Positions 35,927-45,456 of a stretch of 64,000 bases of DNA are shown here, one piece after another; position 1 is the stretch's first letter, and each line of letters opens with the position of its first letter. The position numbers were made by a program, and so were the translations under genes. The DNA is from J054 sp963850255 (GTDB lineage: Bacteria > Pseudomonadota > Gammaproteobacteria > Steroidobacterales > GCA-2729495). The stretch spans positions 79,902 to 143,901 of the forward strand of contig CAWKLL010000039.1 in NCBI GenBank assembly GCA_963850255.1, read 5' to 3'. Below the pieces are notes generated by a model, which had not been told where the DNA came from, made no database searches, and worked only from the letters and a program-made list of their open reading frames with translations.

Positions 35927-36242
35927 GGAGCGGCGCTATGGCCCGCAGGGCGCAGCCATACGCGGCCTAAAACTCTGTTTTTGCTTGTTCAAACTGCCGC
36001 AGCCCCTGGGCTTGATGTGCCGAATGACGGTATCCGCGGAACAGTCGCGTCCGATTTAGTCGGCGCGCCCCGTTCCCTTCAAATCGGGAATCCGCCGCGC
36101 GGCCACGAGGTGAGTGAAATGGTGCTCTGTTAGAATATCCCAGCACTCAGCGAGGTTAGTGGGCATTCACCATAATCCGCGCTCCGTGAGCGATCGACAG
36201 CGATGCCAGCCTAGAACCAGAACATTCGACTCTATAGAAGTG
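35927..36242. other. 316-base gene-free gap between two divergent genes
   Basis: No coding signal. It contains a small hairpin (TTCCC stem, 36073-36090) with an 8-base loop, not a tRNA arm, and AT-richer stretches TAGAAT (36131-36136) and CATAAT (36171-36176) that could be -10 elements for the pcm/tolC side. No convincing -35 was found at the right distance. Confidence 0.4.
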
Positions 36243-36899
36243 ATGATGAGCTATACCTCTCAAGCCGCGCGCCAGCAAATGGTGCGCCAGCAAGTCCGTT
36301 GCTGGGACGTCCTGGATCCGCGTGTCCTGCAGGTCCTGAAAGACTTGCCGCGCGAAGAATTCGTCCCGCCAGCCTATCAGCAAGTCGCTTATGCTGATGC
36401 GGACATCCCGCTGGCGCATGGCGAATTAATGATGACACCTTCCGTCGAGGGGCGACTGCTGCAGGCACTGGATATCGGGCCCCAGGACAATATTCTGGAA
36501 GTCGGCACTGGCAGTGGTTTCCTGACTGCCTGCCTGGCCAGGCTCGGCGGCCAGGTGATTAGTATCGACTTGCGCGAGGATTTCATTGATAAGGCGCGGC
36601 AGCGTTTGCAGCAAATCCAGATCGACAACTGCGAATTGCAGCATAGCGACGTGTTTACGCGCCCGGACAGCGCCAGATATGACGCCATCGCGGTGACCGG
36701 ATCAATGCCGGTTTATAGCGGCGAATTCGATAGCTGGCTGAAACCCGGTGGCCGAATGTTCGTCATTGAGGGCCGTGGCAGCCTGATGGACGCGCTGCTG
36801 CTGCAAACGGACGCCGGCGGCATGCGCCGCGAGGCATTGTTCGAAACCTACCTGCCCGCGCTGCGCAATGCTCCGGACCCGCAGACATTTCGCTTCTGA
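36243..36899 (+). CDS. pcm: protein-L-isoaspartate O-methyltransferase
   Basis: SAM-dependent repair or related methyltransferase of 218 residues, starting MMSYTSQAARQQMVRQQV; the second ATG (36246) is equally possible. Substrate-side DVLDPRVLQVLKDLPREEFVP is near residue 22 and the SAM motif I LEVGTGSGFLTACLA near 81. Readings that extend to 36114 lack homology. A PIMT-like gene just upstream of tolC is a conserved neighbourhood in proteobacteria. The Cys in NCELQHSDVF replaces nothing essential that I can see. Confidence 0.87.
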   Translation: MMSYTSQAARQQMVRQQVRCWDVLDPRVLQVLKDLPREEFVPPAYQQVAYADADIPLAHGELMMTPSVEGRLLQALDIGPQDNILEVGTGSGFLTACLARLGGQVISIDLREDFIDKARQRLQQIQIDNCELQHSDVFTRPDSARYDAIAVTGSMPVYSGEFDSWLKPGGRMFVIEGRGSLMDALLLQTDAGGMRREALFETYLPALRNAPDPQTFRF

Positions 36900-37022
36900 T
36901 GCACCTGACGGCAAGCAGCGCTGCCGCGAGTGACAGTCCCGGGCCGCTCTGGTATACGATGCACACCCGCGCGCCCGACAGTCCTTGTATCGGTTGAATA
37001 TAACTAGAGGCTTTGATCCAAA

Positions 37023-38483
37023 GTGAAGCAATTTGCCGCCCTGATTTCATTTCTCCTTATTCTCGTCGTCGGCCCGACTGTGCAGGCCGCCGACCTGACT
37101 GAGATCTACCAGCAAGCCTTGCTGAGTGATCCGCTGCTGCGCGAAGCTGAAGCCAACCGGCTGGCGACGCTGGAAGCCAAGCCGCAGGCACGCGGGATAT
37201 TACTGCCGCAGATCGAAGGTCGCGTGAACTACAATATTTCAAAGTCAGAAGGCAGTAACGTTTTTCCGCAGGTATTGCAGACTGATTTACCCGGAGTCGG
37301 CAACGCCGGCGACGTAATTGTCGCGAATCGCAGCTTCGATGGTGATTCGGACACTCTGTCCTGGACCCTGGAGCTTCGCCAATCGTTGTTTCGCTGGGAT
37401 CAATGGGTGCGCCTGAGACAGGCTGATAAATCAGTTGCCCAGGCTGAGGCTGACTATCGCGCCGCCGAGCAGGACCTGATGACACGTGTCGCAACGACCT
37501 ACTTCGACGTATTGGCGGCACAAGATACCCTGCAGTCAGTTCAATCCACCAAGGAAGCTGTTGGTCGGCAATTGGAGCAGGCGCAAAAGCGTTTCGAAGT
37601 CGGACTGATTGCCATTACCGACGTGCAGGAAGCCCAGGCGGCCTATGACGATGCCATAGCGAGCGAAATTACGGCCAAGCGTACGCTCGCCGTGCGCCGC
37701 GAGGTTGTGCGGGAAATTACCGGCCAATATGAAGAAAATCTGGCTTTTCCCGGCGTAGAGCTACCGCTGATCAGCCCCGTACCAGCCGATGAGAATCAGT
37801 GGGTCGAGATCGCCCTGCAACAAAACCTGGCCCTGCTGTCGGCCGAGATCGGCGCGGAGATTACGCGCGACGACGTTGATATTACTCGCACGGGCCATTT
37901 TCCGACGCTGGACCTGGTCGCCGGTCGAACCAACATTGATGCCACAGGCAGTCAGGCCACCGGCATCACCGGCCTGGGCGGCACTGGCGCTCTGAGTTCT
38001 GCACAGCCCACGGACTTCGACAACACCGAAGACAGTATCCGGCTGCAATTTGCCTTGCCGATATTTAGCGGCGGCACCACCTCGTCGCTGGTGCGCGAAT
38101 CTGTTTACCGACATCGCGCCGCCAAGGAACGCCTTGAGCGCGTAGCCCGCGAGACCGAACGCGCTACGCGCGATGCTTATCTTGGAGTGATTGCGGAAAT
38201 CTCGCGTGTAAAAGCCTTGAGCCAGGCGCTGAAATCTTCGCGCACGGCACTCAAGGCGACGGAGGCCGGATTCGAGGTCGGCACCCGGACCACCGTCGAT
38301 GTGCTTGATTCTCGTCGTAACTTGTTTCTGGCAGAAACCAATCTTGCGCGCAGCCGTTACGACTACATCCTCAATATTCTTCTGCTAAAGCAGGCAGCGG
38401 GTATTCTGACTGTGGAAGACGTCGTAGAAGTAAACGGCTGGCTGACCAGCGCAACCTCAATCATGCCCCAATCTAGCAAGTAG
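37023..38483 (+). CDS. tolC: TolC family outer-membrane efflux protein
   Basis: Outer-membrane channel of 486 residues for type I secretion or RND efflux. GTG start; the signal peptide (about 1-22) ends VQAADLTEIYQQAL, the classical TolC opening. The repeated outer membrane efflux protein domain pairs (about 25-220 and 240-455) contain long heptad-rich helices, for example QAQKRFEVGLIAITDVQEAQ and TEAGFEVGTRTTVDVLDS. Which pump it serves is unknown. Convergent overlap of 11 bases with waaA at its 3' end. Confidence 0.95.
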   Translation: MKQFAALISFLLILVVGPTVQAADLTEIYQQALLSDPLLREAEANRLATLEAKPQARGILLPQIEGRVNYNISKSEGSNVFPQVLQTDLPGVGNAGDVIVANRSFDGDSDTLSWTLELRQSLFRWDQWVRLRQADKSVAQAEADYRAAEQDLMTRVATTYFDVLAAQDTLQSVQSTKEAVGRQLEQAQKRFEVGLIAITDVQEAQAAYDDAIASEITAKRTLAVRREVVREITGQYEENLAFPGVELPLISPVPADENQWVEIALQQNLALLSAEIGAEITRDDVDITRTGHFPTLDLVAGRTNIDATGSQATGITGLGGTGALSSAQPTDFDNTEDSIRLQFALPIFSGGTTSSLVRESVYRHRAAKERLERVARETERATRDAYLGVIAEISRVKALSQALKSSRTALKATEAGFEVGTRTTVDVLDSRRNLFLAETNLARSRYDYILNILLLKQAAGILTVEDVVEVNGWLTSATSIMPQSSK

Positions 38484-39747
38484 CCGACGGCAGCAAGGGT
38501 TCAAGCAGCGTCATCAGGCGCTGCAGGGCCCCGCGACTGGTAGCGACCGTGTTGCGACCTGCCGCACCGCGCCGGGCTCGCTCCTGCGGATCATTCAGTA
38601 ACCGAATCAGCGCCGGTGCCAACGCATCGGCGTCGGGCAGAATTTCCACCGCACCGCTGGCGGCCAGCAATTCGGCGATGTCCAAGGCATTGAAATTGTG
38701 CGGGCCGGTTAGTGCAGCCACGCCCAGGCTGGCAGGCTCAAGCAGGTTATGGCCACCGATGGGCACCAGGCTACCGGCCACAAAGGCGACATCCGCAGCC
38801 GGGTAAAACAAGGTCAGCTCGCCCATGCTGTCGCCCAGAAATACCTGCGATTTCTCGCTACAACGCGCACCGCTGCTGCGTGTAACAAACGGCATGCCGG
38901 CACGTTCCAACTGTGCTGCTACGCCTGGAAAACGCTCGGGGTGTCGCGGAACCCATAGCAACAGGGCGCGGGGGTTTCGTGTCAGCACCGCGCGGTGAGC
39001 GACCAGAATGGCCTGCTCTTCCTCAATATGGGTGCTGGCAGCGATCCAGACCGGGCGATCAGGCGCATGCAGAAGACGAAACTCGCGTCCGCGCGATTCA
39101 AGGTCCACCGGCAGCGCAAAATCGAACTTGATGTTGCCGGTCACGTGAGTGCGTTCAGGACTGGCGCCAAGGGAACGAAAACGAGCGGCATCGGCCTCGG
39201 TCTGCGCAGCGATAAATATGCCATGCGACAGGGTTTCTTTGAACAGCTTGAGCATGCGCTGGTAACGACCCACGGAAGTGGCCGAGACGCGCGCGCTGGC
39301 CAAAACCAGCGGTACCTGGCGCTGGCCGCACTCATGATAGAGATTTGGCCAAAGCTCGGTTTCCATAATGATCGCAATGCTTGGCCTGGCCCAGTCGAAA
39401 AAACGCCGCACTGCGCCAGCCTGATCGTAGGGCAGATAGCTGTGCACGACCCGGTCGCCGAACAAGTCGCGAACTCGCGCGGACCCGGTGGGCGTCATGG
39501 TGGTGATTACCAGGGGCACCTCGGGATGACGCTCCAGCAACAGCTCAACCAATGCTGAGGCCGCCTGCACCTCGCCCACCGACACTGCATGCACCCAGAT
39601 ACTCGAGCATGACAAGCGCGGCATGCCAAAGCCGAAGCGCTCGCCGATACGTCGACGATAGCCGGGGCTGCTAAGACTGCGCCAGTACAGGTGCACCAAC
39701 AGCAACGGCGTCAGCAAATAGGTAAGCAGTGCGTAGAGCGGACGCAC
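38473..39747 (-). CDS. waaA: 3-deoxy-D-manno-octulosonic acid transferase WaaA/KdtA
   Basis: Inner-membrane GT-B glycosyltransferase of 424 residues joining Kdo to lipid A. GTG start, N-terminal membrane-associated helix (residues 1-20), the RRIGERFG segment near 31, and the VHAVSVGEV segment with its conserved Glu near residue 58, the catalytic base. The C-domain has SLVPIGGHNLLEPA near 313, a donor-binding motif. Eight bases after hldE on the same strand, linking heptose supply and Kdo addition. Confidence 0.96.
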   Translation of the reverse strand: MRPLYALLTYLLTPLLLVHLYWRSLSSPGYRRRIGERFGFGMPRLSCSSIWVHAVSVGEVQAASALVELLLERHPEVPLVITTMTPTGSARVRDLFGDRVVHSYLPYDQAGAVRRFFDWARPSIAIIMETELWPNLYHECGQRQVPLVLASARVSATSVGRYQRMLKLFKETLSHGIFIAAQTEADAARFRSLGASPERTHVTGNIKFDFALPVDLESRGREFRLLHAPDRPVWIAASTHIEEEQAILVAHRAVLTRNPRALLLWVPRHPERFPGVAAQLERAGMPFVTRSSGARCSEKSQVFLGDSMGELTLFYPAADVAFVAGSLVPIGGHNLLEPASLGVAALTGPHNFNALDIAELLAASGAVEILPDADALAPALIRLLNDPQERARRGAAGRNTVATSRGALQRLMTLLEPLLPSATC

Positions 39748-39755
39748 GACGTTGA

Positions 39756-41183
39756 TCAGGACAGCTTGCGCAGGGCTTCGATCAAAGCCGAGGTAGAGCG
39801 CCCTTCCTTGAAACTCAGAACCTCGACCGTGCCGCCGTTGGCCAGCACGGCTTCACTACCGGCTATTTGGTCCGGACGATAATCACCGCCCTTGACCAGC
39901 ACGTCGGGCAGCACCGAGGCGATCAAGTCCGCCGGCGTGTCCTCGCCAAACGGCACCACCCAGTCCACCGAAGCCAGACCGGCGAGCACGGCCATACGGT
40001 CCTCAAGAGGATTAACGGGCCGGCCGGCACCTTTCAGGCGAGTTACAGAAGCATCGTCGTTGACTGCCACCAGTAGTCGATCACCGCGCGCCTTGGCTTC
40101 TTCGAGATACGCTACGTGGCCGGTGTGCAGGATATCGAAGCAGCCGTTGGTCATCACTACACGTTCGCCACGGGTACGCGCTTCGGTGGCGACCAGGACC
40201 GCTTCCTCGCGGCTGAGCATGCCGCCGCCACCCTGGCCATGCTCGTGCAAAGCCAGTCGCAACTCAGACGGGGTAACGGAGGCGACACCAATTTTTCTGA
40301 CCACCAGGCCGGCAGCCAGATTCGCCAGTGCTGCGGCACTGGCAAGCGGCATGCCAGCGGCGATGCCTGCTGCCAGCGCTGCAATGACGGTATCGCCGGC
40401 ACCGGTCACATCGAAGACTTCGCGCGCGCGGGCCGGCAGTATCGTCGCCGCGTCCTGTTGGTCGATGACCAGCATACCGCGCTCACTTAAGGTGACTACC
40501 AGACCGTCTAATCGCAGATCAGCACGCAAATGACGCGCGCGCTGCAACAAGTCTTTGTCGTCACTGGCAACTCCGACCACGGCCTCAAACTCTGCCAAAT
40601 TAGGGGTTAGCAGGGTAGCGCCGGAATAGCGGGCAAAATCCGTACCCTTCGGGTCAACCAGCACTGGCACGGACTGCGCCCTGCAGGCGGCGATAAAGTC
40701 ACTCACGGCGTGCAGCGTACCTTTGGCGTAGTCACTCAATACACAGGCACCCACGCCAGCCAGCTGCGCTTGCACGACCTGCCCCAGGGGCTCGACTTCC
40801 GCCGGGGTGTAGGCATCTTCCATGTCCAGGCGAATCAATTGCTGATTGCGGCTCAGTACACGCAGCTTGGTAATGGTCGGTCGACCCGCAGCATGTACCG
40901 CTGCCAGCTCGATACCCAGCAGTTTCAGGGTCTCCTGCAGGCGGACGGCATTGGCGTCGTCGCCGATCACGCCGGCCAGCACCGTACCGGCGCCAAGGCT
41001 GGCGAGGTTTACGGCTACGTTTGCCGCTCCACCGGCGCGTGCTTGTGCAGCTGTGACCCGAACCACGGGTACCGGGGCTTCCGGGGAAATGCGCGAGGTG
41101 GCGCCGAACCAGTACTCGTCCAGCATCAGATCGCCTGCCACCAGCACTCTGACGGAGGAAAAATCCGGAACCGTGAGACTCAT
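39756..41183 (-). CDS. hldE: bifunctional heptose 7-phosphate kinase / heptose 1-phosphate adenylyltransferase HldE
   Basis: Two-domain enzyme of 475 residues making ADP-heptose for LPS inner core. The N-terminal PfkB-type kinase (about 1-320) has DEYWFGATSRISPEAPVPVV, GGAANVAVNLASLG and the catalytic DVTGAGDTVIA loop. The C-terminal cytidylyltransferase-like domain has NGCFDILHTGHVAYLEEA near 345. It follows nrdJb after 71 bases on the same strand. A short inverted sequence in that gap is not a clear terminator. Confidence 0.97.
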   Translation of the reverse strand: MSLTVPDFSSVRVLVAGDLMLDEYWFGATSRISPEAPVPVVRVTAAQARAGGAANVAVNLASLGAGTVLAGVIGDDANAVRLQETLKLLGIELAAVHAAGRPTITKLRVLSRNQQLIRLDMEDAYTPAEVEPLGQVVQAQLAGVGACVLSDYAKGTLHAVSDFIAACRAQSVPVLVDPKGTDFARYSGATLLTPNLAEFEAVVGVASDDKDLLQRARHLRADLRLDGLVVTLSERGMLVIDQQDAATILPARAREVFDVTGAGDTVIAALAAGIAAGMPLASAAALANLAAGLVVRKIGVASVTPSELRLALHEHGQGGGGMLSREEAVLVATEARTRGERVVMTNGCFDILHTGHVAYLEEAKARGDRLLVAVNDDASVTRLKGAGRPVNPLEDRMAVLAGLASVDWVVPFGEDTPADLIASVLPDVLVKGGDYRPDQIAGSEAVLANGGTVEVLSFKEGRSTSALIEALRKLS

Positions 41184-41254
41184 TAGTCGCCCGCGTGCGG
41201 CCTTAACGGCGGCGATACTAGCACAGGGGCCAATTATGCCCCGCCAGTATCAGG

Positions 41255-41968
41255 CTAACCGCACTTGGATTCGCCGCAATTAAGGCAAGTCATGCAGCCA
41301 TCCATCATTACCACCGAGGTTACGCTGCATTTGCCGCACAGCTGGGCGCCTGCGGGAAACTCGCTGGTGGAAAAAGCATCCTGCTGTTTGCGCTGCTGTT
41401 CGAACTCCTGGCGTTTGCTGTCCACCAGCTTCTGCTGATGCTCATCCAGGGTCGCCGCGGGCAGCAAGCCAATAAACTGCAGATGCTTCTCTACGATATG
41501 TCCCAGCTCGGCGATGATGGAAGGCATGAACTTGCCACCGGGCTGCCAATAGCCGCCGCGCGGATCAAAAACCGCTTTCAGCTCGTCGACAATGAAAGTC
41601 ATGTCGCCGCCCTTGCGGAACACCGCGGACATGATCCGCGTCAAGGCAACAATCCATTGATAATGATCGAGATTCTTCGAGTTGATGAAAATCTCAAACG
41701 GCCTGCGCGCCTCAAACTCGGTGTCCGGATTCAAAATAAGATCGTTGATGGTTACATACATGGCGTGATCGGAAACCGGCGTCTTCACCTTGTAGGTTGA
41801 ACCGCGCAACATCTCCGGCCGCTCAAGCTTCTCGTGCATGCGCACCACTTTGCCGTCGTTGCTGGTCTCCACGACCGGCGCTGGTATTTTTGCAACCCGT
41901 TCTTCTGCCTGACTATCGGTCTCAACACGGTAGTCGACGATACGCTGGGAAATTACGATTTCAGCCAT
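41255..41968 (-). CDS. nrdJb: class II ribonucleotide reductase small C-terminal subunit NrdJb
   Basis: The split C-terminal part of the adenosylcobalamin-dependent reductase, 237 residues. The central domain (IFINSKNLDHYQWIVALTRIMSAVFRKGGD, given as IFINSKNLDHYQW then ALTRIMSAVFRKG) is as in pseudomonad NrdJb. The C-terminus has Cys pairs CGKCSVTSV and CMTCLNCGESKCG, predicted zinc ribbon and the terminal redox cysteines that regenerate the active site. It follows NrdJa after 50 bases. Confidence 0.93.
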   Translation of the reverse strand: MAEIVISQRIVDYRVETDSQAEERVAKIPAPVVETSNDGKVVRMHEKLERPEMLRGSTYKVKTPVSDHAMYVTINDLILNPDTEFEARRPFEIFINSKNLDHYQWIVALTRIMSAVFRKGGDMTFIVDELKAVFDPRGGYWQPGGKFMPSIIAELGHIVEKHLQFIGLLPAATLDEHQQKLVDSKRQEFEQQRKQQDAFSTSEFPAGAQLCGKCSVTSVVMMDGCMTCLNCGESKCG

Positions 41969-42018
41969 GATGCTTCTCTAAAATTATTTAAGCAGGGCCA
42001 ACGGACCCGCCGCTATTC

Positions 42019-45000
42019 CTAAAACTTGCCGTAGTAGCCTTCCTTGAGGGCATCGAAGAGATTGGCGGCAGTATGAACCTCGCCGTCATATTCAAGCTCT
42101 TCATCACCGCGCAGGGAAACCTCCTTGCCATCTTCAAGCACGAACGTATACGTAGTGCTTTTCAGATCCTGCTCTTTGACCAGCACACCCTGGTGTGCCT
42201 CCGGATTAAAACGGAAAGTGGTACAACCTTTCAGACCCTTCTCGTGCGCATACAGGTAAATATCCTTGAACTGCTCATAAGGAAATTCTGTGGGCACATT
42301 GGCCGTCTTGGAGATGGAGGAATCGACCCATTTCTGAGCCGCCGCCTGAATATCGACATGCTGACGCGGCGAGACATCGTCGGCGGCAACAAAATATTCC
42401 GGCAATTGCTCGTCGGCCTTTTCGCTGACGGGCATGGCGCGCGCATTAATTAATTCACGATAAGCCAGCAGTTCAAAAGAGAAAACGTCGACCTTCTCTT
42501 TGCTCTTGCGGCCTTCGCGAATCACATTGCGGAAATAGTGATGCGCGAAGCTGGGCTCGATGCCATTGCTGGCATTGTTGGCCAGCGACAGCGAAATGGT
42601 TCCGGTCGGCGCTATAGAGCTATGGTGGCTAAAGCGCGCACCCGTGCGTTCAAGATCTTTAACTAATTCCGGTGCAACCTCGGCAACCCGCTGCATATAG
42701 CGGCTGTAACGTGCATGCAGAATCCGCCCGGGAATGCGATCGCCAACCTTCCAGCCATCTTCTGCCATCTCCGGCCGGCGCCGCAGCATCTCGGCCGTAA
42801 CGCGGAATTCTTCCAGCATGATGGGTGCCGGGCCTTTCTCAAGAGCCAGGTCCAGAGCCGTTTCCCAGCCGGCCACGGCCAGTTCCCGTGCGACTGTCTC
42901 AGTGAACTCTATCGACGCTTCCGAGCCGTACTGCATACGCAGCATGGTGAGCGTGGAACCAAGCCCGAGAAAACCCATGCCGTGGCGACGTTTGCGGTAG
43001 ATCTCCTCGCGCTGACCCTCCAGCGGCAAACCATTGATCTCAACCACGTTGTCCAGCATCCGCGTGAACACCTTGACGACTTTGCGGAACTCTTCCCAAT
43101 CGAAAGCGCTGCGCTCAGTAAATGCGTTGCCGACAAACTTGGTCAGGTTTACCGAGCCCAGCAGGCAAGATCCGTAAGGCGGCAAAGGCTGCTCACCACA
43201 ATTATGCGCATGCAATCCGTTTGCATCGAAACTATGCATGCCTGGCACCTGGCAGTCATAGACCTTCTCGCTGCCATCCGCACTCAGCGACTTGACCCGG
43301 GCAACAAATCTTTCGCTGGCCTCACGCACAGACGCGTGTTCAAGCATTTGTGTCAGGGCCGCAGATTTTTTGTCGCAGTTGAAGCCAATCAGATCGGCGA
43401 ATCGGGCCAGGCTACGGCCGCTGATCCATAAGCAGGTTGCGGTCACCGCCGAATAGCGCAGACCACTACGGCGGGTAAGAATACCCAGGCGCAGCAACAT
43501 GCGCTGGAGCGCGACAACATCCTCTTCTGGCCCAGCGGTATAGCGAATAGCCGGGCCGGCATCGCCCTCCACGGTAAGCTCAGCGCGCAATTCAAAGCAG
43601 GCTTGCAGATAACCCTGATAAAAATCGCTGGACGCCCGCTCCACCGCCGGCGTAACCAACTCGGCGCTATCGATCAGACCGAGCTCCTGCACGGCACCAG
43701 CCAGCCAGGGTAACGACAAGTTGTACTGACCCTGTTCGACCTGTTCCTGCCAAGCCAGCTGCGTGGTGGTCGGAGCAATTTCACGCGCTGCGTTCAGCGC
43801 CGAAGCCATAATCGACTGGCTATCATCGGTCAACGGCGTATAAGGCGCGTTTGCCACCACCGGGTGACGCGGCACAGACAAGCTGACGGAGTCGGCGTCG
43901 AGCTTGCCGCCACTGGCTTTGATTAAACCAAGCAGATAGCCAGTTTCGCGGCCGAACGCCGAAGCACCCTGCCAATAGCTATGCTGGCGATGATCCTGCA
44001 GCAGCACACGGTCACCCGGGGCCAGGTCTCCGGCCGCACACCACTCGGTTTCAGTCCGGCTATCAGTAAAACGTAACACCCGCCGGAGACGATGATCGGC
44101 GGTCAGACGCAACGCGTAACCGGCCGCCGTTTCCAGGCGCAGCACCGGCTTGGTCGCGGTCTTGAAAAAGCCCTCGGCGCCCGATTCCCAGGGCTGGCCA
44201 TCCACCAGGGCAGTGAAGGCCTTACCCTCCAGGTCGGCGACCTGTTGCGGCCCGGCTGCGGTATGCACCCAGGTGTCCGCCGTGACGCATGGGTTGGTTG
44301 CGCGGATGTTTTCCACGAACCAGTTATTGTTCATCTCGTTAACACGGTCCACCAGCACAAAGCCGGGCTCGGCAAAATCGTAGGTGGAACTCATGATCAG
44401 ATCCCACAGCCGCCGGGCCGGAATCTTTTTGTAAATCTGGCAGGCCGTCTGGCCGGCCTCGTTGCAGATATAGCCTTCGGTTACGGGCCAGTCGCGCCAC
44501 ACAACCTGTTCGCTGTCTTCAAGGTCTATGCCACCCTGCTCCATCTGCCGATTGTCGATGGGAAAAACCAGTGGCCACTCGTCGTCGGCCTTGACCGCGT
44601 GGATGAAATCGTCGGTCACCAGCAGGGAAAGATTGAATTGGCGTAAACGACCATCCTCGCGTTTGGCGCAAATAAAGTCGGGGACATCCGGGTGATTGAC
44701 GTCGAAGGTACCCATCTGCGCACCGCGCCGGCCGCCAGCCGAAGACACGGTGAAACACATCTTGTCGTAAATATCCATGAAAGACAGCGGTCCGGACGTA
44801 TAGGCGCCGGCACCCGATACATAGGCACCCTTCGGACGCAGGGTGGAAAATTCGTAACCGATACCGCAGCCGGCTTTCAGGGTCAGTCCGGCCTCATGCA
44901 CTTTGTCGAGAATGTCATGCATCGAATCGCCGATGGAGCCAGACACCGTGCAGTTGATGGTCGAGGTTGCCGGCTTGTGATGGCGGGCTCCGGCGTTGGA

Positions 45001-45255
45001 AATAATTCGCCCGGCCGGCACAGCACCCTGGCGCAATGCCCAAACGAAGGACTCGTACCAGCGCTCACGATCTGCCTCGGCCTCGACATCCGCCAGCGCC
45101 CTGGCCACGCGTTTATAGGTGTCATCCATGGTTTCATCAATGACATCACCGGACTTGGCCTTGAGGCGATATTTTTTGTCCCAAATATCCAGGGAAGCAT
45201 CCTGGAAGCCGATGGTGGCGATTGAACCTTGATTAACCTGCGCTGCGGATTTCAT
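42019..45255 (-). CDS. nrdJa: class II ribonucleotide reductase large subunit NrdJa with an intein
   Basis: B12-dependent enzyme that reduces ribonucleotides to deoxyribonucleotides without oxygen. The precursor has 1078 residues, starting MKSAAQVNQG at 45255; the frame extends upstream to 45303 but without family character. Exteins total 715 residues, the length of split NrdJa proteins. Visible are INCTVSGS with an active-site Cys (about 102), the AGCGIGYEFSTLRP segment, and NPC-GEQPLPPYGSC split by the intein at Cys 323. It heads the nrdJa-nrdJb-hldE-waaA set. Promoter and leader are described separately. Confidence 0.96.
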   Translation of the reverse strand: MKSAAQVNQGSIATIGFQDASLDIWDKKYRLKAKSGDVIDETMDDTYKRVARALADVEAEADRERWYESFVWALRQGAVPAGRIISNAGARHHKPATSTINCTVSGSIGDSMHDILDKVHEAGLTLKAGCGIGYEFSTLRPKGAYVSGAGAYTSGPLSFMDIYDKMCFTVSSAGGRRGAQMGTFDVNHPDVPDFICAKREDGRLRQFNLSLLVTDDFIHAVKADDEWPLVFPIDNRQMEQGGIDLEDSEQVVWRDWPVTEGYICNEAGQTACQIYKKIPARRLWDLIMSSTYDFAEPGFVLVDRVNEMNNNWFVENIRATNPCVTADTWVHTAAGPQQVADLEGKAFTALVDGQPWESGAEGFFKTATKPVLRLETAAGYALRLTADHRLRRVLRFTDSRTETEWCAAGDLAPGDRVLLQDHRQHSYWQGASAFGRETGYLLGLIKASGGKLDADSVSLSVPRHPVVANAPYTPLTDDSQSIMASALNAAREIAPTTTQLAWQEQVEQGQYNLSLPWLAGAVQELGLIDSAELVTPAVERASSDFYQGYLQACFELRAELTVEGDAGPAIRYTAGPEEDVVALQRMLLRLGILTRRSGLRYSAVTATCLWISGRSLARFADLIGFNCDKKSAALTQMLEHASVREASERFVARVKSLSADGSEKVYDCQVPGMHSFDANGLHAHNCGEQPLPPYGSCLLGSVNLTKFVGNAFTERSAFDWEEFRKVVKVFTRMLDNVVEINGLPLEGQREEIYRKRRHGMGFLGLGSTLTMLRMQYGSEASIEFTETVARELAVAGWETALDLALEKGPAPIMLEEFRVTAEMLRRRPEMAEDGWKVGDRIPGRILHARYSRYMQRVAEVAPELVKDLERTGARFSHHSSIAPTGTISLSLANNASNGIEPSFAHHYFRNVIREGRKSKEKVDVFSFELLAYRELINARAMPVSEKADEQLPEYFVAADDVSPRQHVDIQAAAQKWVDSSISKTANVPTEFPYEQFKDIYLYAHEKGLKGCTTFRFNPEAHQGVLVKEQDLKSTTYTFVLEDGKEVSLRGDEELEYDGEVHTAANLFDALKEGYYGKF
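43201..44289 (-). mobile_element. intein in NrdJa with decayed LAGLIDADG endonuclease
   Basis: Protein-splicing element of 363 residues (precursor residues 323-685). It starts with Cys in CVTADTW and ends in HAHN before a Cys extein residue (CGEQPL). Block B is LTADHRL with the TxxH histidine, and block F/G is VYDCQVPGMHSFDANGLHAHN, given in parts as VYDCQVPGMHSF and NGLHAHN. The endonuclease-type blocks read GYLLGLIKASGG and GYLQACFEL: the aspartates expected in LAGLIDADG-type motifs are Ser and Cys. The element should splice, but its homing nuclease looks inactive. Confidence 0.93.
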
Positions 45256-45450
45256 TGCGACACTTTTCCCCGAACGTTGCAAAACCCGGCCTGCGCCGGG
45301 CATCGACCCCTACGCGGGTGCTGGGATAACCCGGCTCCCGCCCCCTTTTCACCGGGCAAGTAGCTCCCTTGGCCAAAAAGCGGGTCGCGAAAACCCGTGG
45401 CCGATACTACGGTCTGATGAAAAGTGCCGGCACAAGATGTTGTACCGACG
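45256..45450 (-). ncRNA. structured nrdJ 5' leader (candidate cis-acting RNA)
   Basis: About 195 bases between the predicted start of transcription and nrdJa. Two clear structures on the minus strand: a nested stem (45371-45402) of two 5-base-pair segments with a one-sided bulge, and a terminator-like CCCGGC/GCCGGG hairpin (45285-45300) followed by four T residues, about 30 bases before the start codon. No classical B12 box was seen by eye. Function is inference. Confidence 0.45.
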
Positions 45451-45456
45451 CCGTCT

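Noticed and set aside
36073..36090. TTCAAATC loop resembling a tRNA T-arm
   Set aside because: Loop is 8 bases and no D-arm, anticodon arm or acceptor stem surrounds it.
36114..36242. 43-codon extension upstream of pcm
   Set aside because: No similarity to PIMT N-termini and no ribosome-binding site; treated as leader.
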